From Ctena decussata (taxonomy: Eukaryota > Mollusca > Bivalvia > Lucinida > Lucinidae): a stretch of DNA of 64,000 nucleotides. The DNA lies in the NCBI GenBank assembly GCA_963989385.1, contig OZ022502.1, positions 12,139,001-12,203,000 of the forward strand. Direction: 5' to 3'. A model generated the notes under the pieces. It was not told where the DNA came from, did no database searches, and worked only from the letters and a program-made list of their open reading frames with translations. How positions within the stretch are numbered: position 1 is the stretch's first letter; each line of letters begins with the position of its first letter. The translations under genes and the position numbers were made by a program. Shown piece after piece: positions 38,195 through 50,800 of this stretch.

Positions 38195-41100
38195 TATTAA
38201 TATTGGTCTTGTCAGACAGTCTGCCATTCAAATGATTCCCAGTAGTTAACCTTTATGTCTTTGTATCACACAGATTATATTCTGTGCATTTGACCTAGTA
38301 ACCAGTTTTTGATAGGACATGACCCAGTTTCATAGTAAGCCTGAACTTTTTAAAGATAAACATTCAGACAAAGTTTCATAAAGACTGAATAAAAACTGTG
38401 GCCTCTGGAGTGTACACAAAGTTTTGCTAAGACTTGTGCTAGTGACCTAGTTTTTGACCTAACATGACCAAGATCCACGCTTTACATAGATTTCATGGAG
38501 ATAAACATTCTGACAAAACGTCATGCAGATTGGATAGAAAAATGTACCCTCTAGAGAGTTCACAAGGTTTTTCTATGACGTGACCTAGTGACCTAGCTTT
38601 TGACCCGACATAACCCATTTACAAACTTATGCTAGATTTCATGGATATAAATATTCTGACACAATTTCATAAAGATTGGATCAACACTGTGCCCTCTAGA
38701 ATGAACACAACCTATAAGATTTGACCTAGTGACCTAGTTTTAAAACTCAACATGACCTAGTTTCAACTTTACCTAGATTGTACGGAGATAAACATTTGGA
38801 CAAAGTTTCATGAAGATTGAAAGAAAAATGTGCCCACCAGTGTGTACACAAGGTTTATCTAAGATTCGACCTAGTGACCTATTTTTTTTGCCCAACATGA
38901 CCCATTTTTGAAATAGTCCTCATTTCTGTAGAGATATACACTCTGATAAGTTTTATCAAAACTATGCCTTCTTGTGCGTAGACAGTGTTTTTCTAAGATT
39001 TGACCTAGTGACCTAGTTTTTGATCTGACATGACCCAGTTTCGAACTTGGCATTAATTTTTTCGAGATAAACATTCTGACAAAGTTTCATAAAGATTGCA
39101 TCAAAAGTGTACCCTCTAGTGTGTACACAAGCAAAAATTGACAGACATCCAGATGTTGACCTAGTGACCTAGTTTTTGATCCGACATACCCAGTTTCAAG
39201 CTTGACTTAGATATTATGACGATGAACATTTTGACAAAGTTTCATGAAGATTTTTCATAACCTGCCCTCTAGAGTGTACACAAGGTCATTCGTATATTTG
39301 ACCTAGTGACCTAGTTCTTAATCTGACATGACCTACTTTCATATTTGGCCTAGATTTTGTGACAATATTCATTCTGACAAAGTTTCAAAAAGATTGGATC
39401 AAAAATGTGCCCTCTAGAGTGTACACAAGGTTTTTCTAAGATTTGACCTTGTGACCTGGTTTTGGAACCGACATGACCCAGCTTCAAACTTGGCCTAGAT
39501 ATTGTGAGGATAATCATTCTGACAAAATTTCATGAAGATTGGATCAAAACTGTGCCCTCTAGAGCATACACAAGGTGGTTCTTATATTTGACCTAGTGAC
39601 CTAGTTTTTGAGCTGACATGACCTACTTTCACACTTGGCCTAGACATTGTGACGATATACATTCTGAGCAAGTTTAAAAAAGATTGGATAAAAAATGTAC
39701 CCTCAAGAGTGTACACAAGGTTTTTCTAAGATTTGACCTAGTGACCTGGTTTTTGATCTGACATCACCAAGCTTCAAACTTGGCCTAGATATTGTAAGGA
39801 TGAATATTCTGACAGTTTCATTATGTTTGGATGAAAACTGCGACCTCTAGAGCGTACCCAAGGTTTTTCTGATATTTGACCTAGTGACCTAGTTTCTGAC
39901 CCGATATTATCCAGTTGCAAACTTGGCCTACATATTGTGAGAACAAACATTCTGACAAAGTTTCATAAAGATTGGATCAAAACGGTGCCCTCTAAAGTGT
40001 TCACAAGGTCTTTCTTATATTTGACCCTGTGAACTTATTCTTGACCCGACATGACCCAGTTTCTAAAATCTCATTAGATTTTATGGAGATAAACATTCTG
40101 ACATAGTACCAAAAAGATTGGATCAACAATGCGCCCTCTAGAGTGTACACAAAGTTTTTCTATGATTTGACCTTATGACCTAGTTTTTGACCCAAAATGA
40201 CCCAGTTTCAAACTTGGCCTGGATATTGTGAGGATAAACATTTGACAAAATATCATGAAGATTGGATCAAAACTGTGCCCTCTAGAGCGTACACAAGGTC
40301 GTTCTTATATTAGACCTAGTGACCTATTTTTTAACCCGAAATGACCTACTTTCAAACTTGGCCTAGATATTGTGACGATAAACATTCTGACAAAGTTTCA
40401 ATAAGATTGGATCAAAACTGTGTCCTCTAGAGCTTACGCAAGGTTTTTCTAAGATTTGACCTAGTGACCTGGTTTTTGACCCGACATGACCCAGTTTAAA
40501 ACATGTCCTAGAAATTGTGAGGATAAACATTCTGACAAAATTTCATGAAGTTTGAATCAAAACAATGACCTCTAGAGCGTACACGTTTTTCTAATATTTG
40601 ACCTTGTGACCTACTTTTTGACCCGACATGACCGAGTTTCGAACTGCGCCTAGATTTTATAAAGACTAACATTCAGACAAAGTTTTATAAAGATTGGATC
40701 AAAACTGTGGCCGCTAGAGTGTACACAAGCAAAAGTTGACTTACGTCCAGACATACGGACGTACGATGGACATGACCTACTTTCAAACTTGGCCTAGAGT
40801 TTATGGAGATAAACATTCTGACAAAGTTTCATAAAGTTGGAACAAAACTGTGTCCTCTAGAGCGTACATAAGGTTTTTCTAATATTTGACCTAGTGACCT
40901 AGTTTATGACCCGACATGACCCAGTTTCAAACTTGTCCAAGATATTATGAGGATAATCATTCTGACAAAGTTTCATGAACTTTGAATCAAAACTGTGCCT
41001 TCTAGAGTGTACACAAGGTTTTCCTAAGTTTTGACCTAGTGACCTAGTTTTTGACCCGACATGACCTACTTTCAAACTTGGCTTAGAGTTTATGCAGATA

Positions 41101-42713
41101 AATATTCTGACAAAGTTTCATAAAGATTGGATCAAAACTGTGTCCTCTAAAGCGTACACAAGGTTTTTCTATGATTTGACCTAGTGACCTAGTTTTTGAC
41201 CCAACATGACCCAGTTTTGAACTTGTCCAAGATATTATAAGGATAAACATTCTGACAAAGTTTCATGAAGTTTGGAGCAAAACTGTGCATTCTAGAACGT
41301 ACACAAGGTTTTCCTAAGATTTGACCTAGTGACCTAGTTTTTGACCCGACATGATCCAGTTTCAAACTTGGCCTAGATTTTATAAAGACTAACATTCTGA
41401 CAAAGTTTCATAAAGATTGGATCAAAACTGTGGCCGCTAGAGTGTACACAAGCAAAAGTTGACGGACGGACGGACGTCCGGACGGACGTACGACGGACAT
41501 CAGGGTATCCCAAAAGCTCACCCTGAGCACTTCGTGCTCAGGTGAGCTAAAAATTGGATCAAAACTGTGTCCTCTAGAGCGTACACCATGTTTTTCTATG
41601 ATTTGACCTAGTGACCTAGTTTTTGACCCAACATGACCCAGTTTCGTACTTGTCCTAGATATTATAAAGATAAACATTCTGACAAAGTTTCATGAACTTT
41701 GGATGAAAACTGTGCCTTCTAGAGTGTACACAAGGTTTTTCTAAGATTTGACCTAGTGACCTAGTTTTTGACCCAACATGACCCAGTTTCAAACTTGGCC
41801 TAGATATTATGGAGATATATATTCTGACAACGTTTCATATAGATTGGATCAAAACTGTGTCCTCTAGAGCGTACACAAGGTTTTTCTATGATTTGACCTA
41901 GTGACCTAGTTTTTGACCCGCATGACCCAGTTTCGAACTTGTCCTAGATATTATGAGGATTAACATTTTGACTTAGTTTCATGAACTTTGGATGAAAACT
42001 GTGCCTTCTAGAGCGTACACAAGGTTTTTCTATGATTTGACCTAGTGACCTAGTTTTTGACCCGACGTGACCCAGTTTCGAACTTGTCCTAGATATTATA
42101 AAGATAAACATTCTGACAAAGTTTCATGAACTTTAGATGAAAACTGTGCCTTCTAGAGTGTACACAAGGTTTTTCTAAGATTTGACCTAGTGACCTAGTT
42201 TTTGACCTGACGTGACCCAGTTTCGAACTTGTCCTAGATATTATAAAGATAAACATTCTGACAAAGTTTCATGAACTTTAGATGAAAACTGTGCCTTCTA
42301 GAGTGTACACAAGTTTTTTCTAAGATTTGACCTAGTGACCTAGTTTTTGACCCGACGTGACCCAGTTTCGAACTTGTCCTAGATATTATAAAGATAAACC
42401 TTCTGACAAAGTTTGATGAACTTTGGATGAAAACTGTGCCTTCTAGAGTGTACACAAGGTTTTTCTAAGATTTGACCTAGTGACCTAGTTTTTGACCCGA
42501 CATGACCCAGTTTCGAACTTGGCCTAGATTTTATGGAGATAAACATTCTGACAAAGTTTCAGAAAGATTGGATCAAAACCGTGCCCGCTAGAGTGTACAC
42601 AAGCAAAAGTTGACGGACGGACGTCCGCCGGACGTCCGGACGGACGTACGACGGACGACGGACATCAGGGTATCCCAAAAGCTCACCCTGAGCACTTCGT
42701 GCTCAGGCGAGCT
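38195..42713 (+). mobile_element. ~150-bp minisatellite array with two hairpin ends
   Basis: Same unit as 15986..18615, with about 27 units. The first ~85 bases (38195..38280) are non-repeat and absent from copy 1. A complete terminal module occurs inside, GGAC run plus hairpin at 41515..41548, after which the array resumes and ends in a second module (hairpin 42680..42713, one stem base changed to C). A partial GGAC-like run also occurs at ~40735..40770. This suggests serial insertion, or unequal exchange between elements that include their ends. Confidence 0.88.
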
Positions 42714-42715
42714 AA

Positions 42716-43811
42716 AAAAGCCACAGTGACCTTGACCTTGGGTGCAGCACTCTGAAAGTCAAACTTGCTCGAGATATTGTCATGCCCTACATTTGTGTGA
42801 AGTTATTTTAAAATCTGCTGAGAAATGTAGGTGCTAGAGCGCTGACAAAGTTTTTCTATAAATAGCCACAGTGACCTTGACCTTGGGCGCAGCATCCTGA
42901 AAGTTAAACTTGCTTGAGATATTGCCATGCCCTACATTTGTGTGAATTTATATTAAAATCTGCTGAGAAAAGTAGGTGCTAGAGCGATGACAAAGTTTTT
43001 CTAAAAATAGCCACAGTGACCTTGACCTTGGGCGCAGCATCCTGAAAGTCGAACTTGCTCGAGATATTGTCATGCCCTACATTTGTTATTTTGAAATAAC
43101 TTTACAAAGTTATTTTGAAATCTGTTGAGAAATGTAGGCAATAGAGCGATGACAAAAATTTTCTAAAAATATGTGATGACATTGTTTTCTCCATTATAAC
43201 ACTATGGGATTTTTTTCAAACGCTCAAGGGCAGCTAACTCCATAGTCTGTGCTCAAATCAGGCCAAATTTCGAACTCATCCAAGCTCTTATGTATGTCAT
43301 CATTACCTGCAAGTATGATAAGGATCTAAGCAAAAACAGTTGAGAAAACGTGATGACGCCATTTTCTCCATTATAACCCTATGGGATTTTTTTTAAACGC
43401 TCAAGGGCAGCTAACTCCATAGTCTGTGCTCGAATCCGGCCAAATTTCGAACTCATCCAAGCTCTTGTGTATGTCATCATTACCTGCAAGTATGATAAGG
43501 ATCTAATCAAAAACAGTCCAGAAAACGTGATGACGCCATTTTCCCCATTATAACCCTATGGGGGCTATCTGTTGCCATGGAAACCAGAGTTCTGAGCTGA
43601 TCGGCACCAAAACCTAATGCAGCCTTTCCCCCACCCAAATGATGCTTCAGATAAAATTTGATTGCGATCGGCCCACTGGTCTCTGAGATATTTACGTTTG
43701 AAAGTGTTGACGCACGGACCCACGGACCCACAGACCCACGCACCCACGGACGGACGACGGCTCGACACCCATCCTATAAGCTCACCTCTGAGCCTTTGGC
43801 TCAGGTGAGCT
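42716..43811 (+). mobile_element. Composite element: two tandem families then GCTCACC hairpin end
   Basis: First about three units of the AAATAGCCACAGTGACCTTG repeat (42716..43155), then about two to three ~175-bp units with GGGCAGCTAACTCCATAGTC and ATTACCTGCAAGTATGATAA (43160..43560). A stretch with GGCTATCTGTTGCCATGG and CCCACGGAC repeats follows, then the hairpin at 43779..43811 (arms AGCTCACCTCTGAGCC and GGCTCAGGTGAGCT) and an A-run. The end module is shared with elements whose cores are unrelated. Confidence 0.75.
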
Positions 43812-43815
43812 AAAA

Positions 43816-44577
43816 ATCCACAATTTTTACAGCTACTTTTTCATTTTTTTGCATGTTTTCTGGCTGAGAGTGTTAAAGTCAGAAATCTTGAGATTTTATG
43901 TTTGAATTTAAAGCAAGTCTTTCAATCATTATCTACACTAAATGATCACAGCATAATTTTAAGAGAAGTTCTATTAGATCGTCATTATTTTTATCGTCAG
44001 CATTTAGGGGTAAATGGGGTGTTGATAGCTGCTTCCGGGTGTTGATAACTGCTACTGTTTGGTACATGTCATGAGGCAAAAGTTATTTTTGAAATATAAA
44101 CAATAATCAATAGAGCTCCTTCTCCTCATCTTGGTAGATAATTGTGTTAGTAAAAACAGGTCAATCCATAATGAATCTTACAAAAGTATCTGTTTAAAAC
44201 CAAATTGTAGCTTAAGATGTCGATAATACCTTCCATTGCTCTATACAATTATTGACTTTTGGTGAGGTGGAAATGAAGAGTTAATGAATAGTCAAAATCA
44301 TATTGATGGATGAGCAATGGCTAAACTCAAAATCCTTTTACTCATCCCTCAGCATCAGGCATTTGATGGCAAGTGAATTTTTCCAGCCTGGTTATCATTC
44401 TCTACCTATCCTTACAACCAAGCCAAGCAGTTACCATGAATACAAAGGCTACTGTTGATCATGACATCTGGCATCAGTATCTACTTGGTCAACCAACATA
44501 AACAATAGTCAATAGGTACCATTATTGGTATGCTGTTAACCCAATTCTATGCTGATGGTCACTTTTCACAAGTACCA
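43816..44577. other. Non-coding, downstream of the last UTP20 exon seen
   Basis: No exon-like frame with splice sites, repeat unit or RNA was recognised. It is probably intron of the UTP20 gene. Confidence 0.45.
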
Positions 44578-44800
44578 GGGGCCGTATTCATATAACGACT
44601 TAAGTGGTTGCTATGCTGTTGCTAAGGCTAAATTTGTTTGAAGGAGATTCCCTACAACTATGAAATTTGCTCTGGAGGAACAGTCTTACAAAGACTGTTC
44701 CTCCAGACCAAATTTCATAGTTGTAGGGAATCTCCTTTATAGATATTTAGCCTTAGCAACCTCATAGCAACGACTTAAGTGGCTTTATGAATACGGCCCC
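44578..44800. mobile_element. 223-bp nearly complete foldback (hairpin MITE)
   Basis: The two halves are reverse complements over about 100 bases each: ends GGGGCCGTATTCAT and ATGAATACGGCCCC, inner arms GGAGATTCCCTACAACTATG and GACTGTTCCTCC. It would fold into one long hairpin. No ORF. A clear target duplication is not seen. Confidence 0.85.
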
Positions 44801-44887
44801 AGATCAGTCAACAGGACAGGTAAGCAAGTTGGTATTACTGCTGTGGTAATATTTGCATAATGGCCTGTATGCCACTTTGCCACTGAC

Positions 44888-47800
44888 CTGTGAGTGAGGT
44901 GATGACAAGTTGTACTGTAAGGTTGTAAATATCTCACTGAAAGTCTCCAAACTGAGAACACCCAGCATCTCCTCACGGACAGCATGGGTGAAATATATGT
45001 CTGCCAGCCTAAGTGTATGAACATCCTCAGGATTTTCTCTGGAATGAAAACCTCAATATTCAAATGTTTAAACCGTAAAGCACCAAAAAAGCAAAACAAA
45101 ATTCACATATGCAAAAATTCAAAAAATGTTTTGTTCAAGCTGTATCAGAAATAAAAAGACTAGAGGGCAAACAGTGTATATTCAGAAGAGGTGGCCAATG
45201 ATGATCCACCTCATATCTGTATCTACTCCATTTGCAAATTGAATTTTTTTCATTTGTTGACACTTCAAGTTTCAACATAAGCTGGGCATGTCTTTTTATC
45301 CCCCGACCGAAAGGTTCGGGGGATATAGCGATGAGCCTGGCGTCCGTCCGTCCGTCTGTCTGTCCGTCCGTAAACACTTTCTTGTCCGCTCTATATCTTG
45401 AATACCCTTTGGAATATTTTCATGATACTTCACAGTTATGTAGAACAGGTCATGACGATGTGTCGCGTACAAGAATGGTAACTCTTGCTATTGTACTTTT
45501 TGAATTATCTCCCCTTTGGTGATTTTTTGGCAGATTCGTGTCCGCTCTGTAACTTGAATACCCTTTGGAATATTTTCATGATACTTCACAGAAATGTAGA
45601 ACAGGTCATGACGATGTGTCGCGAACAAGAATGACAACTCTTGCTTCTTACTTTTTGAGTTATTTCCCCTTGATAGTTTTAGGTGTGATTTTTCGGCACA
45701 TTCGTGTCCGCTCTATAACTTGAATACCCTTTGGAATATTCTCATGATACTTCACAGATATGTAGAACAGGTCATGAGGGTGTGTTGCGAACAAGAATGA
45801 CAACTCTTGCTTTCTTACTTTTTGGGTTATTTCCCCTTGATCATTTTAGGTATGATTTCGTGTCCGCTCTATAACTTGAATACCTTTTGGAATATTTTCA
45901 TGATACTTCACAGATATGTAGAACAGGTCATGATGATGTGTCACGAACAAGTATGACAACTCCTGCTTTCTTACTTTTTGAGTTATTTCCCCTTGATGGT
46001 TTTAGGTGTGATTTCGTGTCCGCTCTATAACTTGAATACCTTTTGGAATATTTTCATGATACTTCACAGATATGTAGAACAGGTCATAACGATGTGTCGC
46101 GAACAAGAATGACAACTCTTGCTTTCTTACTTTTGGAGTTATTTCCTTTTTATGATTTTAGGTGGCCGCTCCATAACTTGAATACCTTTTGAAATATTTT
46201 CATGATACTTCACAGATATGTAGAACAGGTCATGACAATTTGTCTCATACATGAATGATAACTCTTGCTTTTATACTTTGTGAGTTATTTCCCTTTGGTA
46301 GTTTGAGCTGCTGATTGTATAACCCTGGCCAGCTCCAGAATTTGAATAACCTTATACCTTTTAGAACATTGATGATCATGCTGTGATATCTTATCAGTGT
46401 TCCTAACTCTCTCTGACTTCTCCACATTCCCGTACCCCGTCCCACAAACCCCCCCCCTCCCCCCCAAAAAATTTTTTTTTTTTTCCAGATTTGGATTCTT
46501 TGTCCAAATTCACTTACTAGAGAGCTCAAAATTAGGTTTGTAGGGCTTGTACTTTAGAAGTTATTCACACATTTTGAAAGTTGAATGTATCGTATGCTAT
46601 ACATTTGTGTATATGGTGGCTGTTTGAGATATTACCTCTTTTTAGCAGTCAAGCATACTGTTTTAGTCTGAGTGTTATATAAGCATGCATCTGTTAACAG
46701 TTAATGTCAAACAGAAGCATAAAAAAAGACAATATATTACTAATATGTGTTTTGAAGTGCTCCCTTTTTACCAAGGCCCATGGGGGTCTTCGGTCGGGGG
46801 ATTTGCCATCTCCTCTGATGGCTATTTTTTTAAAAGAGGTGCTTCGGAAGATTTGGATAAGGCTAAGCACCCATGCAATTTGAGCGGCTTCATTATTCAA
46901 AATACAGATTTTTCATGATCCAAACATTGTTGAAATGTGATCATATCATGCAGATGCCAGGCTATTAAAGGTCATTTGAGCCGCAACACGACAAAACCAA
47001 CAATGTGGTTGTGCATCCGCCCAGTCTGATCAGAGTCTTCACTGTCCGCATGAAGGTAGTTTAGACCCTTAGCTACCCTTTCAGCACTTAGTGAAGAGTC
47101 TGATCAGACTGGGTGGATGCCCAGGCGGACCTGAGTCTGCGCTGGACACACAACCGCATTGTTGGTTTTGTCGTGTTGCAGCTCATTTCTATTTGCACTC
47201 TGTTAAAGTAAATGGGTATACTTTCAGGAAAGAAACTCTGCCATTTTCATGTTTTGCCTCCTTTCTAACTGAGAGTTGACTCTGAAAGGACAAGTTTGCT
47301 CTAGGGAAGACCCCTTTCCGAAAAACTTTGTTATTTATTACCAGTTCCCACATTACAAAGTACATGTACCATAACAACATACTCACATTAAATGAGCCTT
47401 CACAGTCATCAAAAATGTTTATCTGTTGTGGTAGCCAACAGAATAAAGTTCTACATGTACTTTAATATAGTTTTAACCCAAAATACCTGTCAGTTTTAAA
47501 TGAATGGGTGCAGTTTCAAGGAATGCAACTCCATCCTTTTCTGCGTTGCCTTCCTTCTCAATGAGGTTCAACTCATAAAAAGAAAGACTTTGCTCCCATA
47601 GAAGCATTTTTTTTTCTTTTAAGAGTTGACCCCATTTAAGACTTTGATGTCACAGGAAGCAAACAGAAAAGTCCCCTTTGTACAAATGGTGGAAAACCAT
47701 AGATGTCTACTCTTACAATTTAAAAATCTGTGTTTTGCTCAAAAAAGGCTGGTACTTACTTTAGACATGCAATCACAAAATCTAGAGAAACTAGGTCAAA

Positions 47801-50800
47801 CACTTCCTTGTTGTCAAGCAGCATCACCATGGCAACCATAGCCTGACTTAACACAAACAGAGTTTCCTCTGAAATAAAAGAAATATTCAAGAATGTGCCA
47901 TAATTACCCTAAATACTGGGACATCATGAAATAATTAGGGTAAAGTCGGGTAAATTTGGACAGCGGGTAAATTCGGACAGTGACATTGTTTCCTTTATAT
48001 ATCAGTTGCTTGGAATTAAAACAAAATTAACTTGGCAAACAGTGAAAATCCTGATGAGACAGCTCATTATGAGCCGTCTCATCTGGATTTTCACTGTTTG
48101 CAATGGTATGTCTAAATATACCCGCCTGTCCGAAGTTACCCAACTTCAGCCTACTGTATTTAAATCACAGAATAACAAGAATTCTGCGGAAATGCAGTGT
48201 CTTGCCAGTCAGCATACTTCACAAAACAGAGCTAAATGCAAAAACTTTACAAATGTTTATGATACCAATGCCAACAGAGGAAAAGTAATACATATGTCCT
48301 GCTTCTGCTGGTCCCAAGCAAGACAAAAACGGAATAAAACTACCTACACAGGAGGAGTAGATTTCTTTTATTGATCAATGTGTGTCTGTAATTTAATTGC
48401 CTTCTTCAGGATACTATGACTGACACTTTTACCACTGAGCTACAATTTAGTGGATTAGGGTGTCACATGATGTTGGCTAAAATATAGACTCTCTCTTGTC
48501 AATTTTACAAATGTCAAAGTTATAGAAACTAACGGTGTACAAACTTGAGTTACAAGACGGTAATTTGCAGCAAAATTTTATGACTGATTTTCATTGTCAC
48601 AGTTTAGATAAGGGTTTGAACATACATTCTACATAGTTTCTTTTGTAGAAGTTGCGTCCAGTTTTGTGGTGATCTCTTAGGCATCTAACAGAATAAGATG
48701 AGCTTAAATGAATGAAAATGTAGTGTGGAAGGCAAATTTATTTGAGTATTAGAAAGTTACTGTAACTATTCAAAAACTAAAAAAAAAGTTTAAGGTGAAC
48801 AGGTACAGTTGCAGGGGAAGGAATTTTCTTGCACACCGGATAAGGATATCCCCGTGTTTCCCCTGTACCTACAAATCTTATCTCACCCATGTTATCTCAC
48901 CCAGGACCAGATAAAAATCACGAGCATTAAATGCATTGGTTGTACTGGAGGTCACGTATCTGCATGGTCAAAAGATGTTGGCGTTTTATATGACGACGTC
49001 ACGAAGACGGCAAAATCACATCAGTTTGTGCACATCAGACGTTGACGTAAAGAACCGAATGGCGGTCTTTGAAAGAGGAGCCTTCTTTCAAATTCAAATA
49101 GAAACCTTTCAAGCACTAATATGGCGCATTTTAACAAGTTCTGTAGTTAAAACAAAATGTGGTGTGCAAGAAAAAGTATCTTTCATGGGATCTGTCACTC
49201 AGGATCACTGTTCGGCATCACTCGGCAAGCCTCGTGATGCCAAACAGTGACCCTCGTGACAGATTTTTTTATCCACAACTCACATCCATGAAAGATACTT
49301 TTACTTTGATTTCCTTTTTGCCTCCCTTCTCAATAGGATCAACTCAATGGGATAAAATTTGAGAATAGCACCCCAATGAACTACAGACGAAACAAGAGTA
49401 ACACTCACCTTTTCTGTTCTTATCCTGAGTTTCAGATAAATCTTTCAGCTTCTTTATCAGATCAGACAAATTTTTATGGACAGCTCTTTCATCTGGTAAA
49501 GGTCTAGAGAAAAGCAAAAATTAAATCAGGCCCTTATATAACCTTCTACTTGTTCAGTACTTTTGTCCTACCAATGGAGTTTTCAACATTATTAACCCAT
49601 TCCATTTGGGATACCAGGCAAACAGTTTGGATCCAGATCAGGCCCCACAAACATGGGGCCTGATCTGAAATCATAATTGTGGGGCCTGACCTGAGATCCA
49701 AACTGTTTGCTGCCCAGACATCATTTCTATAAGAGTTAGTTAGACCAATATTGTCAAAATATTCCTGACTTTTCATGCAGAAGACAATTTCAGCAGACAA
49801 GAAAAAATACCCAGAATGCAATGGTATAAAAAGCAGTGCAGACTGAAATCGGACTCCTCAGGAGCAATCTGATCTGTGTCAACATTGCTGAGGAAAGCTT
49901 TATAAATTATCTGACTCATATGGAACCTGCAGTTCAAGATACTGTCAGTACTGTCACCCAGTCAAAATATTCTGTTCTTCAGCATTGAGCTGACAGTGAA
50001 AGTTTGCGCTATTAAACATTTCAACTAAAGAAAACTAGTATCTTGTGTCTCCTTGCTGTGTAAGACACTTGACCTGCTAAGGTTTCAATGATGGATTCCT
50101 TTGTTTGGCTAAGAATATAAGAAAATTGTGCTATGCACTAAATCTTAATTTGCCTTATTTCCCTTCATAGTTTAATGTCATTTGCCTTGCATATTCTCAA
50201 CTGCAGTCATGATGTAATAGCCTTATTTCCAAATAGCATTATAACATGTAGCATTATATAGAGGCTTCAGTGTAAATCTTACCTAACATGAGGTAGACAG
50301 ACTAGACCTGCCCAGACCTTGCTGAGATCACCAGTATTATCCATTCTTCCAGTATCCAGTAGTGACACAACATACTTTGGGAAACTCTTGTCTAATGGCC
50401 TGTAAATATAAAATATACACCTCACCATGATAAAAAAAAAGTGACAAAGATAATGTCCATGCAAAATTCCAATCATTTCTCAGTTAAAGGAAAAGATAAT
50501 TCAGAAAGCAAGGCTTGTCATTCGTGTGATAAATCATCTTGCCATTTTATGATAAATAATCTCGATAAGACCTACATTACTATATGTCTAAGCTGAAAGT
50601 TTCATAACAACAACAAAGTTCTAAGTATTTGTAAGAAAAGTTGTTCATCTGCTGACAACTAAATTGGCAAAATCTAAAGTCCTATAACCCTTACAGGTCC
50701 TATAACCTTATCAAATAGTTTGACTGTTCCCAGGTATGTATATGAATTACATTCTAATCCAAATTAGCATTAGAGCTGAATACAGTTATCACAATTGCTG

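Noticed and set aside
45232..45522. Plus-strand 96-codon frame over the hairpin of the ATCCCCCGA element
   Set aside because: It crosses the GGAC-type simple repeat and the tandem core; a chance frame with no splice or family support.
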